From positions 1 through 64,000 of the forward strand of contig NZ_BOOW01000001.1 of the NCBI RefSeq assembly GCF_016863435.1: a stretch of 64,000 nucleotides of DNA, written 5' to 3'. Source of the DNA: Sinosporangium siamense (GTDB taxonomy: Bacteria > Actinomycetota > Actinomycetes > Streptosporangiales > Streptosporangiaceae). How positions within the stretch are numbered: position 1 is the first letter of the stretch; each line of letters opens with the position of its first letter. Below, in pieces: positions 51,583 through 60,016 of this stretch. The position numbers were made by a program, and so were the translations under genes. The notes under the pieces are model-generated. The model made no database searches, was not told the DNA's origin, and was given only the letters and a program-made list of their open reading frames with translations.

Positions 51583-53022
51583 ATGCCCAGTAACATCCCC
51601 GCCCTCTCCTCGCAGCCCGTTCCCTCCCGCCGTGACCTGCTCCGGGGCGCCGCCGCCCTCGCCGCGCTGGTTCCGTTCACGGCGGCGTGCGCCACCGCCG
51701 GCTCCGGGTCTCCCGCGAGCGGGACGAGCGCGGCGCCGGTCGGTCGGATCACCAAGGACAACCCGCTTGGCGTCGTCTCGTCCGAGCCGCTGGAGGTCGT
51801 CGTCTTCAAGGGGGGCTACGGCGACGAGTACGCGAAGTTCGCCGGAGGCCTTTATCGGAAGCGTCACCCGCAGGCCCAGATCAAGCACGCGGGCCTGCAG
51901 AACGTCGGCCAGGCCATGCAGCCGCGGCTGGTCGCGGGCGACCCGCCCGACGTCATCGACAACACAGGGGCCGGCCGGCTCGACCTGGCGGCGCTCATCG
52001 CCGACGGGCAGCTCACGGATCTGACCCCGCTGCTGGACGCGCCGTCGGCGCACGACCCCGCGGTCAGGGTCAGGGACACCCTGCTGCCGGGTGTCGTGGA
52101 CAGCGGTGTTTTCGACGGGAAACCGTACGTCCTCAACTTCGTCTACGCAGTGTGGGGCGTCTGGTACAGCTCGTCGTTGTTCGCCAAGCACGGGTGGACC
52201 TATCCGGCGACCTGGGCCGAGATGTTGACCCTCTGCGAGGAGATCAAGAAGACCGGCATCGCCCCCTGGACCTACCAGGGCAAATATCCGGAATATCTCA
52301 ACGACCCGCTGCTCACCATGGCCGCCAAGGCCGGTGGCATGGAGATGGTGACGGCGATCGACCACCTGGAGCCGGGCGCCTGGCGGCATGACGCCGTCCG
52401 CGAGGCGCTGGAGGCCTATGCGGAGCTCGCCGGTCGCGGCTACATCATGAAGGGCTCGGAGGCGCTGTCCCACACCGAGGCGCAGACCGCATGGTGCCAG
52501 GGCAAGGCGGCGTTCATCCCCTGCGGGTCGTGGCTGGAGAGCGAGCAGGCGAGTGTGACCCCGGAGGGCTTCGACATGGTCGTGGCCGCCACACCGAGGC
52601 TGACCGGCGGCGACAAGATGTCCGCCGCCACCATCCTGGCCTCCGCCAGCGAATCCTTCTTCGTGCCCACGCGGGCCGGCAATCCCGCGGGGGGCCTGGA
52701 ATATCTCCGGTGGTTGCTGGCGCGCGAGTCGGCGGCGAAGTTCGCCGAGCTCAACGCCGCGCTGCCGGCGGTGAAGGGCGCCGTCGACGGGCTGACCGTG
52801 TCGAGCGGGCTGACGTCCATCAACACGATGGTCGAGGCCGCGGGAACCGACACCTACAACTGGCGTTTCCGCGGGTGGTACGCCCCGCTGGCCAAGGTCG
52901 TGGACGACTCCACGGGCGAGCTGGTGACGGGCCGCATCGATGCCAAGCAGTGGGTGGACCGCGTGCAGAAGGCCGCCGACAAGGTGGCGGGGGACGACTC
53001 CGTCAAGAAGTACCGTCGATGA
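51583..53022 (+). CDS. Sugar ABC transporter binding lipoprotein, NgcE-like
   Basis: A 479-residue solute-binding protein. A twin-arginine signal (SRRDLLRGAAALAAL) leads into a lipobox (FTAAC). The mature protein is a family-1 sugar-binding fold resembling NgcE, the Streptomyces GlcNAc/chitobiose binding protein. The two permeases follow directly. The ATG at 51583 has GAAGG 10-11 bases upstream; a GTG at 51574 is the alternative. No dedicated ATPase gene is present, as in Streptomyces, where MsiK serves many importers. Confidence 0.87.
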   Translation: MPSNIPALSSQPVPSRRDLLRGAAALAALVPFTAACATAGSGSPASGTSAAPVGRITKDNPLGVVSSEPLEVVVFKGGYGDEYAKFAGGLYRKRHPQAQIKHAGLQNVGQAMQPRLVAGDPPDVIDNTGAGRLDLAALIADGQLTDLTPLLDAPSAHDPAVRVRDTLLPGVVDSGVFDGKPYVLNFVYAVWGVWYSSSLFAKHGWTYPATWAEMLTLCEEIKKTGIAPWTYQGKYPEYLNDPLLTMAAKAGGMEMVTAIDHLEPGAWRHDAVREALEAYAELAGRGYIMKGSEALSHTEAQTAWCQGKAAFIPCGSWLESEQASVTPEGFDMVVAATPRLTGGDKMSAATILASASESFFVPTRAGNPAGGLEYLRWLLARESAAKFAELNAALPAVKGAVDGLTVSSGLTSINTMVEAAGTDTYNWRFRGWYAPLAKVVDDSTGELVTGRIDAKQWVDRVQKAADKVAGDDSVKKYRR

Positions 53023-53085
53023 GCACAGCAGCGCGCACCGGGAGCACGGCCGGCCTCGCCGTTCGGAGTGCGAGATGAGGCTGAG

Positions 53086-53982
53086 ATGAGGCATGGAAGG
53101 CGGCGGTTCGTCGCCGGGTTCCTGGCCCTTCCCCTGGTGATGTACGCCGTGCTGGTGCTCTCGCCGTACGCCCAGGCGTTCTATCTGGCGCTCACCGACT
53201 GGCGCGGGGTGTCGGCGCGGGCGGAGTTCGTGGGCCTCGACAACTTCGCCAGGCTGCTGGACGACCCGCAGATGTGGGCGGGGTTGCGCAACAACGGGCT
53301 GATGCTGCTGGTCATCCCGGTGGTGACCATCCTCCTGGCGCTGCTGCTGGCCGCCCTGCTCACCCTCGGCCGTTCGGGCCGGGGGGTGCGCGGGGCCGGG
53401 GCCTACCGGGTGGTCTACTTCTTCCCGCAACTGCTGTCGGTGGCCGTGATCGGGGTGTTGTGGCAGTTCGTCTACACCCCCAACAACGGCCTGCTGAACG
53501 GCGTGCTGGAGGCCTTTGGCATCGCCGGCAGGTCGTGGCTGGCCGACCCGGCGCTCGCGCTGTGGGCGGTGATGGCGGTCGTGGTGTGGAGCTCCACCGG
53601 GTTCTACGTGGTGCTCTTCTGTGCCGCGATGCAGTCGATCCCGCGGGAGATCCTGGAGGCGGCGCATGTGGACGGGGCCGGGCGGTTCACGGTGTTCCGC
53701 ACCATCGTGTTGCCGCTGGTCCGGGAGAACATCCAGGTGGCCTACATCTACCTCGGCATCGGCGCGCTCGACGGCTTCGCGCTTGTGCAGATCATGACCG
53801 TGGGGCCGGGCGGGCCGGACAACGCGACCGAGGTGCTCGGCCTCGGCCTCTACCGCAACGCCTTCACCTACGGCCAGTTCGGCTACGCGTCCGCGCTCGG
53901 CGTGGTGCTGTTCTTCCTCACCCTGACCCTGGCCGTGCTCGTGATGCGGACCTCCCGCCGTGAGCGGATCGAGGTGGTCTGA
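53086..53982 (+). CDS. Sugar ABC transporter permease, NgcF-like
   Basis: A 298-residue MalF-type permease with six membrane helices (first RFVAGFLALPLVMYAVLVLS) and an EAA loop (EAAHVDGAGRFTVFRTIVLP). It would form the membrane channel with the next gene. The ATG at 53086 has GAGG 5 bases upstream. A 19-codon frame from an ATG overlapping the upstream stop (53019-53078) may be the frameshifted original N terminus. Confidence 0.9.
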   Translation: MRHGRRRFVAGFLALPLVMYAVLVLSPYAQAFYLALTDWRGVSARAEFVGLDNFARLLDDPQMWAGLRNNGLMLLVIPVVTILLALLLAALLTLGRSGRGVRGAGAYRVVYFFPQLLSVAVIGVLWQFVYTPNNGLLNGVLEAFGIAGRSWLADPALALWAVMAVVVWSSTGFYVVLFCAAMQSIPREILEAAHVDGAGRFTVFRTIVLPLVRENIQVAYIYLGIGALDGFALVQIMTVGPGGPDNATEVLGLGLYRNAFTYGQFGYASALGVVLFFLTLTLAVLVMRTSRRERIEVV

Positions 53983-54872
53983 TGACGATCGTCAAAGAGC
54001 GTCTGATCCGTACGGCACCGCCCGCGCCGCCGCCTCCTCACCGTCGGCGGGTGCCGCGGATGGGCGGTCTCGTGCACGTGCTCCTCGTGGCGTGGGGCGC
54101 GGTGGTTACGCTGCCGCTGCTGTGGGCGGTCGTCAGTTCCTTCAAGAGCGACGCGGAGATCCTGACCAGCCCCTGGTCGCTGCCCACCGCGCTGCGCTGG
54201 GAGAACTGGGCCCGCGCCTGGACAGAAGCCTCCATAGGCCGATATTTCTTGAACTCGGTGGTCGTGGTGGGTGGGGCGTTGATCCTCACCATGCTGCTGG
54301 GGTCGATGGTCGCCTATGTGCTCGCCCGCTACGAGTTCCGCGGCAGCCGTCTTGTCTACTACCTGTTCGTGGCGGGCATGGCCTTCCCGGTCTTCCTCGC
54401 CCTCGTGCCGCTGTTCTTCGTCGTGCGCCAGCTCGGCCTGCTGGGCACCCACGCCGGGCTGATCGTCGTCTACACCTCCTATGCGCTGCCGTTCACGGTG
54501 TTCTTCCTGACGTCGTTCTTCCGGGGACTGCCGCAGGCCGTCGCCGAAGCGGCGTTCATGGATGGATGCTCACACAGCGGCGTCTTCTTCCGGGTCATGC
54601 TGCCCATGGCCAAACCCGGATTGATCAGCATCGGCATCTTCAACTTCCTCGGCCTGTGGAACCAGTATCTGCTCCCGCTCACCCTCAACCCGGACGAGAA
54701 CTCCTACGTCCTGGCACAGGGGCTGGCCGTGCTCGCCGTACGGCAGGGCTACGCCAACGACTGGAGCGGACTGTTCGCCGGGCTCACCATCTCGATGCTG
54801 CCCGTCCTCGCCGCGTATGTGATCTTCCAACGGCAGATCACCGCCGGCCTCACCGCGGGCGCCGTGCGCTGA
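53982..54872 (+). CDS. Sugar ABC transporter permease, NgcG-like
   Basis: A 296-residue MalG-type permease with six helices and the EAA motif EAAFMDGCSHSGVFFRVMLP. It overlaps the upstream permease stop by one base (TGATG), so the pair is translated together. The N-terminal 28 residues are Pro/Arg-rich and cytosolic. With the binding protein it forms an importer probably specific for GlcNAc or chitobiose. Confidence 0.92.
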   Translation: MTIVKERLIRTAPPAPPPPHRRRVPRMGGLVHVLLVAWGAVVTLPLLWAVVSSFKSDAEILTSPWSLPTALRWENWARAWTEASIGRYFLNSVVVVGGALILTMLLGSMVAYVLARYEFRGSRLVYYLFVAGMAFPVFLALVPLFFVVRQLGLLGTHAGLIVVYTSYALPFTVFFLTSFFRGLPQAVAEAAFMDGCSHSGVFFRVMLPMAKPGLISIGIFNFLGLWNQYLLPLTLNPDENSYVLAQGLAVLAVRQGYANDWSGLFAGLTISMLPVLAAYVIFQRQITAGLTAGAVR

Positions 54873-54981
54873 CCTGACCTCGGCGTACGGCGTCGCCGCA
54901 GCCCCGATCCACGGGGCTCCGGCCCACTTGGTCAGAATCTCGGGGGCATTTCCCGCACCTCATCCGAGAAGGAGATCCACT

Positions 54982-55944
54982 ATGGCCGCAGAAACCCGCG
55001 CCACCGCCCGCCGGTGGGCCCGCCGGCTCACCCCCGCCCTGCTCGCCACCGCCCTCGTGGCCGTGGCCGCTCCCGTCGCGGCGGCCTCCCCCTCACCGTC
55101 GCCCGAGGGGGAGGCGCCTGCCGCACCCGCCGGGCACACGGCGAACGGCGGCGTGTTCTTCGATGACTTCTCCTACTTCAGCTCCTCCGACCCGCGCATC
55201 GCCGCCCGCAAGTGGACGGTGCGCACCACCCCCGGCGGTCCCGGGGTGCAAGGTGCGTCCTGGCCCAAGAGGAACGTCACCTTCCCCCACTCGAGTGGCT
55301 CCAAGGTGATGCAGCTCAAGTCACGGACGGACGGCACCAACGCCGGCACCGAGCACGCCGAGATGGTGCACCAGCGGAAGTTCTTCGAGGGGACCTACGC
55401 CGCCCGGGTGCGCTTCTCCGACGCGCCCGTCTCGGGGGCCGACGGGGACGAGGTCGTGCAGACCTTCTTCACCATCACCCCGCTCGCCCAGGACAACGAC
55501 CCGGACTACGGCGAGCTCGACTTCGAGTATCTCCCCAACGGGGGCTGGACGACGCCCGGTCCCATCATGCACCTGACGAGCTGGGAGACCTATCAGCTTG
55601 AGCCCTGGGACGCCGACAACGTGTCCACGACCGTCAGTGCGAGCCACGCCGGCTGGCGCACCCTGGTGATCCACGTGTCGGGCGGCGTCATCAGGTATTA
55701 CATCGACGGGGCCCAGGTCGCCGAGCACTCCGGGAAGTTCTATCCCGAGACCCCGATGTCCATCAACTTCAACCAGTGGTTCATCAAACCCGGCGAGCCC
55801 GGTCGCAAGCGGACCTGGCTCCAGCAGGTCGACTGGGTCTACCACAGCAAGAACGAGGTGGTGGCTCCCGCCGACGTGAGCGCGCGGGTGAACTCCTACC
55901 GCGCGTCGCGCACCACCTTCACCGACACGGTGCCGAACCCCTGA
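54982..55944 (+). CDS. Secreted glycoside hydrolase family 16 protein
   Basis: A 320-residue exported glucanase-fold enzyme. The signal peptide (1-35, ending VAAAS) leads to a GH16 concanavalin-like domain whose catalytic ExDxE is visible as E178-L-D180-F-E182. GH16 members cut beta-1,3/1,4-glucans, agars or related polymers. AAGGAG lies 7 bases before the ATG. It follows the importer genes by about 110 bases, so the importer may in part serve its products; substrate is unknown. Confidence 0.87.
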   Translation: MAAETRATARRWARRLTPALLATALVAVAAPVAAASPSPSPEGEAPAAPAGHTANGGVFFDDFSYFSSSDPRIAARKWTVRTTPGGPGVQGASWPKRNVTFPHSSGSKVMQLKSRTDGTNAGTEHAEMVHQRKFFEGTYAARVRFSDAPVSGADGDEVVQTFFTITPLAQDNDPDYGELDFEYLPNGGWTTPGPIMHLTSWETYQLEPWDADNVSTTVSASHAGWRTLVIHVSGGVIRYYIDGAQVAEHSGKFYPETPMSINFNQWFIKPGEPGRKRTWLQQVDWVYHSKNEVVAPADVSARVNSYRASRTTFTDTVPNP

Positions 55945-55968
55945 CCTCGCCTGCGCGGATGGACCGGC

Positions 55969-55996
55969 GTGGGCGCGAGGTGCACCTCGCGCCCAC
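55969..55996. terminator. 28-base perfect palindrome between convergent genes
   Basis: A 12-base arm GTGGGCGCGAGG, a TGCA centre and the exact complement. It lies between the convergent GH16 and TetR genes and can end transcription from both sides. No T tract. Confidence 0.75.
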
Positions 55997-56003
55997 CCGG
56001 CGG

Positions 56004-56690
56004 TCACGCCGGCGCGGGGCCGACGCTTTCCCGGACGGCCATGCCGTCGAAGAGCACCGTGATGTAGTGGTCGGCCAGCGCCGAGGTGTTGAGCCGGCCG
56101 CCGGGGCGGAACCACCGCACGGCCACCCAGATGGTGTCGCGGATCATGCGGTAGGTGAGCTTGGGGTCGATGTCCGCGCGGAGCTGCCCCTTGGCCTGGC
56201 CGCGTTTGATCTGCTCGATCCACATGCGCGCGACCTCGTCCTCGGCTTTGACGAGATAGTCGAATCTCTTGATCTGCCGCAGGTAGCTCCAGTCGTTCTG
56301 CATCACGGTGATGGCGGCCCGGTGGGGTTCGAGCGTGCCGAATCCGATGCGGACCATCTCCGAGAGGACCGGGCGGGGTTCGCCGCCCTTCTCGATCACC
56401 GCGCGGTAGCGGCCGATGAGGTCGTCGAGGAAGGTCGAGAGCACCTCATCGACGATCGTCTCTTTGGAGTCGAAATGGTGATAGAGACTTCCGGAGAGGA
56501 TGCCCGCCTCATTGGCGATCTCCCGCACCGTCGTCGCCTGGAAGCCTTTACGTGCGAAGATCTCGGCGGCGAGCTTGACGAGGTGGTCGCGGCGCTCGGA
56601 CGCCGAGCCGACGGAGGTGGCGCGCATCTTGGCCGCCTGTCGACCGGTGGTCGCATGCGCGGCGCCGCCGGAGTTCTTTCGCGTGGTCAC
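56004..56690 (-). CDS. TetR-family regulator, KstR2-like
   Basis: A 228-residue TetR protein strongly resembling KstR2-type regulators: HTH with TTVREIANEAGILSGSLYHH (about 53-72) and the C-terminal block MIRDTIWVAVRWFRPGG. KstR2 represses steroid-ring degradation genes and responds to a CoA-ester. None of those genes is nearby. Upstream, AGCAAGCG is followed by a poor second half, a weak match to CAAG/CTTG-type operators. The start is a GTG at 56690. Confidence 0.85.
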   Translation of the reverse strand: MTTRKNSGGAAHATTGRQAAKMRATSVGSASERRDHLVKLAAEIFARKGFQATTVREIANEAGILSGSLYHHFDSKETIVDEVLSTFLDDLIGRYRAVIEKGGEPRPVLSEMVRIGFGTLEPHRAAITVMQNDWSYLRQIKRFDYLVKAEDEVARMWIEQIKRGQAKGQLRADIDPKLTYRMIRDTIWVAVRWFRPGGRLNTSALADHYITVLFDGMAVRESVGPAPA

Positions 56691-56851
56691 ATCCTCATTA
56701 TGGACCTTTGTCTAAACGCTTGCTCATGCCTTCGGTGGCCCATCGAATCCCGGCTAAAACCACACGACATTGCCACATTCCGGCGTCACGATCTCCGCTC
56801 AGACCAGTAAATCGGTCACGGTGCGTGTTAGTGTGCGCAAGGATCCTTTGT

Positions 56852-58285
56852 ATGGCGAAACTCGGCTATCCCTTTACCTTAGGCGTCGCGTCGGGCGAAC
56901 CGCTGCCCAGCGGTGTGATCCTCTGGACTCGGCTGGCCCCTGAACCGCTCCATTCCGACCCCGACCGTCCCGGCGGCATGCCGGAGCGGCCCGTCGAGGT
57001 GCAGTGGCAGGTCGCCGCCGACGAGGCGTTCACGAGAATCGTGCGTCACGGCACCAAATGGGCCACCGCGGACGACGCCCACAGCGTGCGTGTGCGGGTG
57101 GACGGCCTGCACAACGCCACCGACTACTACTACCGCTTCCTCGTCACCGGCCCCTTCGCCGCCGCGAACAGCCCCGTGACCAGCCCGGTGGGCCGCACCC
57201 GCACCGCGCCGGGGCCGATGTCGACCGACCCGCTCACCTTCGGCCTGGTGTCCTGCCAGCGCTACGAACACGGCTTCTACCCCGCGCTGCGGCACCTCGC
57301 CGCCGAGCGCCCCGACGTGGTGTTCCACGTGGGCGACTACATCTACGAGTACGGCAAGCCCGCGAACCCCAGACCCGGCCGCTATATGCGGCCCCTGACC
57401 GGCGGCGCCGCCGAGTGCAAGACGCTGCACGCCTACCGCAACCGGTATGCGCTCTACCGCATGGACCCCGACCTGCAGGCCGCGCACGCCGCCGCCCCGT
57501 GGGTGCCCACCTGGGACGACCACGAGGTGCGCGACAACTACCGCGGCGGGCTCCCCGGCGACGGTTCGGACCCGGCCGCCTTCATGCGCCGCCGTACCGA
57601 CGCCTATCAGGCCTACTTCGAGCACATGCCGCTGCGGGCCGCGCCCGCGGAGGAGGCGCTGCAGATCTACCGCCGCTGCAGCTACGGCGAGGTGGCCGAC
57701 TTCATGGTGCTCGACGTGCGGCAATACCGGAGCGACACCTCCATGCTGGGCGCCGCCCAGGAGGAGTGGCTGCTCTCGCGGCTGCGCGGCACGATGGCGC
57801 GGTGGTCGGTGCTGGTGCAGCCGCTCTTCTTCGCCAAGCGCGTGATCCCCGGCCGCGACCCGGGCGCCCGCTCGGACGCCTGGGACGGTTACCCGGCCTT
57901 CCGCGACCGCCTGATCGCGGCCCGGCCGCGCGGTCTCGTGGTGCTGAGCGGCGACGTGCACGACCACTGGGCGGCCGAGATCAAGGCGGACTTCGCCGAT
58001 CCGGCCTCGCCTGCTGTGGGGGTGGAGTTCGTCGGCACGTCGGTGACGAGCAAGCCGCCCGAGACCGACGTGCCCGCGGTGCTCGCCGCCAATCCGCACC
58101 TGAAGTTCCACGACGGCCGCCGGGGCTATGTGATGGGGAAGGTGAGCATGGACTCCTTCGAGGTGTCGCACCGGGTGGTGGAGTCGACCGACTCGCGGGA
58201 GTCACCCGTGAGCACGGCGGCGACCTTCGGCGTGGAGGACGGGAGGCTGGTCCGAAAGGACAAGCCCGGGACGCCCGCCGTGTGA
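56852..58285 (+). CDS. PhoD-type phosphatase lacking a signal peptide
   Basis: A 477-residue PhoD-family phosphodiesterase/alkaline phosphatase. Metal-site blocks are present: VSCQRYEHG, VFHVGDYIYEYG, TWDDHEVRDNY and VLSGDVHDHW. The start is LGYPFTLGVASGEPLPSG, which in relatives directly follows a twin-arginine signal; here that signal is missing. The ATG at 56852 has AAGGA exactly 8 bases upstream, and no Tat motif occurs in the upstream frame. The product would therefore stay in the cytosol unless another start is used. Confidence 0.9.
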   Translation: MAKLGYPFTLGVASGEPLPSGVILWTRLAPEPLHSDPDRPGGMPERPVEVQWQVAADEAFTRIVRHGTKWATADDAHSVRVRVDGLHNATDYYYRFLVTGPFAAANSPVTSPVGRTRTAPGPMSTDPLTFGLVSCQRYEHGFYPALRHLAAERPDVVFHVGDYIYEYGKPANPRPGRYMRPLTGGAAECKTLHAYRNRYALYRMDPDLQAAHAAAPWVPTWDDHEVRDNYRGGLPGDGSDPAAFMRRRTDAYQAYFEHMPLRAAPAEEALQIYRRCSYGEVADFMVLDVRQYRSDTSMLGAAQEEWLLSRLRGTMARWSVLVQPLFFAKRVIPGRDPGARSDAWDGYPAFRDRLIAARPRGLVVLSGDVHDHWAAEIKADFADPASPAVGVEFVGTSVTSKPPETDVPAVLAANPHLKFHDGRRGYVMGKVSMDSFEVSHRVVESTDSRESPVSTAATFGVEDGRLVRKDKPGTPAV

Positions 58286-58349
58286 CACCCGCCCCAGGTG
58301 GGCACGTTTCAACGGGGTGTGACAGGCGTCGGGAGAGCCGGTCAAGACA

Positions 58350-58365
58350 CCGGTCCGGACCAGTC
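58350..58365 (+). promoter_or_regulatory. DasR-like dre site
   Basis: ACCGGTCCGGACCAGT matches the DasR operator ACTGGTCTAGACCAGT at 13 of 16 positions and is nearly palindromic. It lies about 75-90 bases before the predicted transcription start of nagZ. DasR controls GlcNAc and chitin genes in actinomycetes. Confidence 0.55.
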
Positions 58366-58403
58366 GGGGGCGTGGTACGTATGAAATCGGGAGGTCAGAT
58401 CAC

Positions 58404-58432
58404 TAGAAAATAGGAAAGTTTCCTATTAGATT
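58404..58432 (+). promoter_or_regulatory. nagZ promoter with palindrome in the spacer
   Basis: TAGAAA (58404-58409), a 17-base spacer and TAGATT (58427-58432) form a promoter. The perfect palindrome AATAGGAAA-G-TTTCCTATT (58409-58427) fills the spacer exactly. Transcription would start at about 58440. Confidence 0.6.
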
Positions 58433-58439
58433 GACCCCC

Positions 58440-58463
58440 ATGCCCAAACGCGGTGACGCATGA
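58440..58463 (+). CDS. Seven-codon leader ORF overlapping nagZ
   Basis: ATG at 58440 encodes MPKRGDA and stops at TGA (58461-58463), overlapping the nagZ ATG (ATGA). The ATG lies 7-8 bases after the -10 box, so it would be leaderless. It may couple ribosomes to nagZ, which has no Shine-Dalgarno of its own. Confidence 0.45.
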   Translation: MPKRGDA

Positions 58464-59965
58464 CGCGGCCAGGAGACGGCCTTCTCCGCCTGGCCGACAC
58501 GGTCCTCCTACCTGGTTTCGAAGGCCGCACACCCCCTGACTGGTTGCGTCGTCGCCTGGCCGAAGGACTCGCCGGAGTGGCGCTCTTCTCGCGCAACATC
58601 GGCACCCCTGGCCAGGTCGCCGAGCTGACCGCCGCTCTGCGCGCGGAAAACCCCGGCCTGCTCGTAGGCATCGACGAGGAGTCGGGAGAGGTCACCCGCC
58701 TGGAGGTCGCCCACGGGAGCACCAGGCCCGGCAGCTTCGCCCTCGGCGTCGTCGACGACACCTCGCTCACCGAGGAAATCGCCAGGGAGCTCGGCCACGA
58801 CCTCGCCGAGATCGGGGTGAACTTCGACTTCGCCCCCTCCGTCGACGTCAACTCAAACCCCGACAACCCGGTCATCGGCCTGCGGTCGTTCGGGGCGGAC
58901 CCCGCGCTCGTGGCCCGGCACGCCCGCGCCTTCATCCGGGGCATGCAGTCGGCCGGCGTCGCGGCGTGCGCCAAGCACTTCCCCGGCCACGGCGACACCG
59001 CGGTGGACTCCCACCACGCCCTTCCCCTCGTCACGGCCGGCCTCGACGAGCTGAGCGAGATCGCCCTGCTTCCCTTCCGCGAGGCCATCGAGGAGGGTGT
59101 GCGGTCCATCATGACCGCCCACCTGCTCGTGCCCGCCTACGACGGGGACAGGGCCGCCACCCTCAGCCCGCGTGTGCTCACCGGGCTCCTGCGCGACGAA
59201 CTCGGCTACGACGGCCTGATCATCACCGACGGCATCGAGATGCAGGCCGTCGCGGGACCGCACGGCCTGGGCCGCGCCTCGGCCCTCGCCATCGCCGCCG
59301 GGGCGGACCTGGTGTGCGTGGGCGGCGAACACGCCGACGAGGCGAGTGCGTCCGGCATCCGCGACGCCATCGTGTCGGCGGTCATGGAGGGCTGGCTGCC
59401 CGAGGAGCGCCTGGTCGAGGCCGCGCGCAGGGTGCGCGAGCTCGCCGCCTGGACCTCCGCCAACGCCCGTGCCAGGACCGCGCCGGCGTCCGAGGTGGGC
59501 CTGGTGGCCGCGCGCCGTGCCGTACGCGTCACCCGCAGGACCGGCGAGGCCGTGCTGCCGCTGACGGCGCCGCCGCAGGTCGTCGAGCTGGCCCCGTTGA
59601 TGAACCTCGCCATCGACAAGCACACGCCGTGGGGCATCGGCGAGCCGCTCAGCAAGCTGCTGCCCGGTACGTCGGTCACCCGATTCACCGCCTCCGAGGC
59701 GACCGGCGCCGCGATCGAGAGCGTGCTCGCCGCCGCGGCCGACCGGCCCCTCGTCGTGGCCGCCCGTGACGCCCACCGGCACGCCTGGCAGACCGACGCG
59801 CTCAACCACCTGCTCAGCGCCCGCCCCGACACGATCGTCGTGGAGATGGGCCTGCCCGGCCGCTCCGACCTCGGCGCGGTGCACATCGCCACCCACGGCG
59901 CGGCCCGCGTCTGCGGTCAGGCCGCTGCCGAGATCATCGTGGGAATCGGCGAGGGTTCCGCTTAA
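58460..59965 (+). CDS. nagZ: Glycoside hydrolase family 3 beta-N-acetylglucosaminidase
   Basis: A 501-residue GH3 hexosaminidase that removes terminal GlcNAc from muropeptide or chitin oligomers. The family motif KHFPGHGDTAVDSHH contains the acid/base His-Asp pair, and the nucleophile is the Asp of IITDGIEM. There is no signal peptide, so it is cytosolic and would act on imported sugars. It uses an ATG at 58460 overlapping a 7-codon leader. Its upstream region has a DasR-like site and a second palindrome. A 12-base-pair hairpin ends the gene. Confidence 0.93.
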   Translation: MTRPGDGLLRLADTVLLPGFEGRTPPDWLRRRLAEGLAGVALFSRNIGTPGQVAELTAALRAENPGLLVGIDEESGEVTRLEVAHGSTRPGSFALGVVDDTSLTEEIARELGHDLAEIGVNFDFAPSVDVNSNPDNPVIGLRSFGADPALVARHARAFIRGMQSAGVAACAKHFPGHGDTAVDSHHALPLVTAGLDELSEIALLPFREAIEEGVRSIMTAHLLVPAYDGDRAATLSPRVLTGLLRDELGYDGLIITDGIEMQAVAGPHGLGRASALAIAAGADLVCVGGEHADEASASGIRDAIVSAVMEGWLPEERLVEAARRVRELAAWTSANARARTAPASEVGLVAARRAVRVTRRTGEAVLPLTAPPQVVELAPLMNLAIDKHTPWGIGEPLSKLLPGTSVTRFTASEATGAAIESVLAAAADRPLVVAARDAHRHAWQTDALNHLLSARPDTIVVEMGLPGRSDLGAVHIATHGAARVCGQAAAEIIVGIGEGSA

Positions 59966-59983
59966 CCCGCCACAGTCGTGTAT

Positions 59984-60016
59984 GGCGCACGTCCGAAGGG
60001 GTCACGGACGTGCGCC
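59984..60016 (+). terminator. 12-base-pair hairpin after nagZ
   Basis: GGCGCACGTCCG and its exact complement around a 9-base loop, 18 bases after the nagZ stop. No T tract. Confidence 0.75.
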
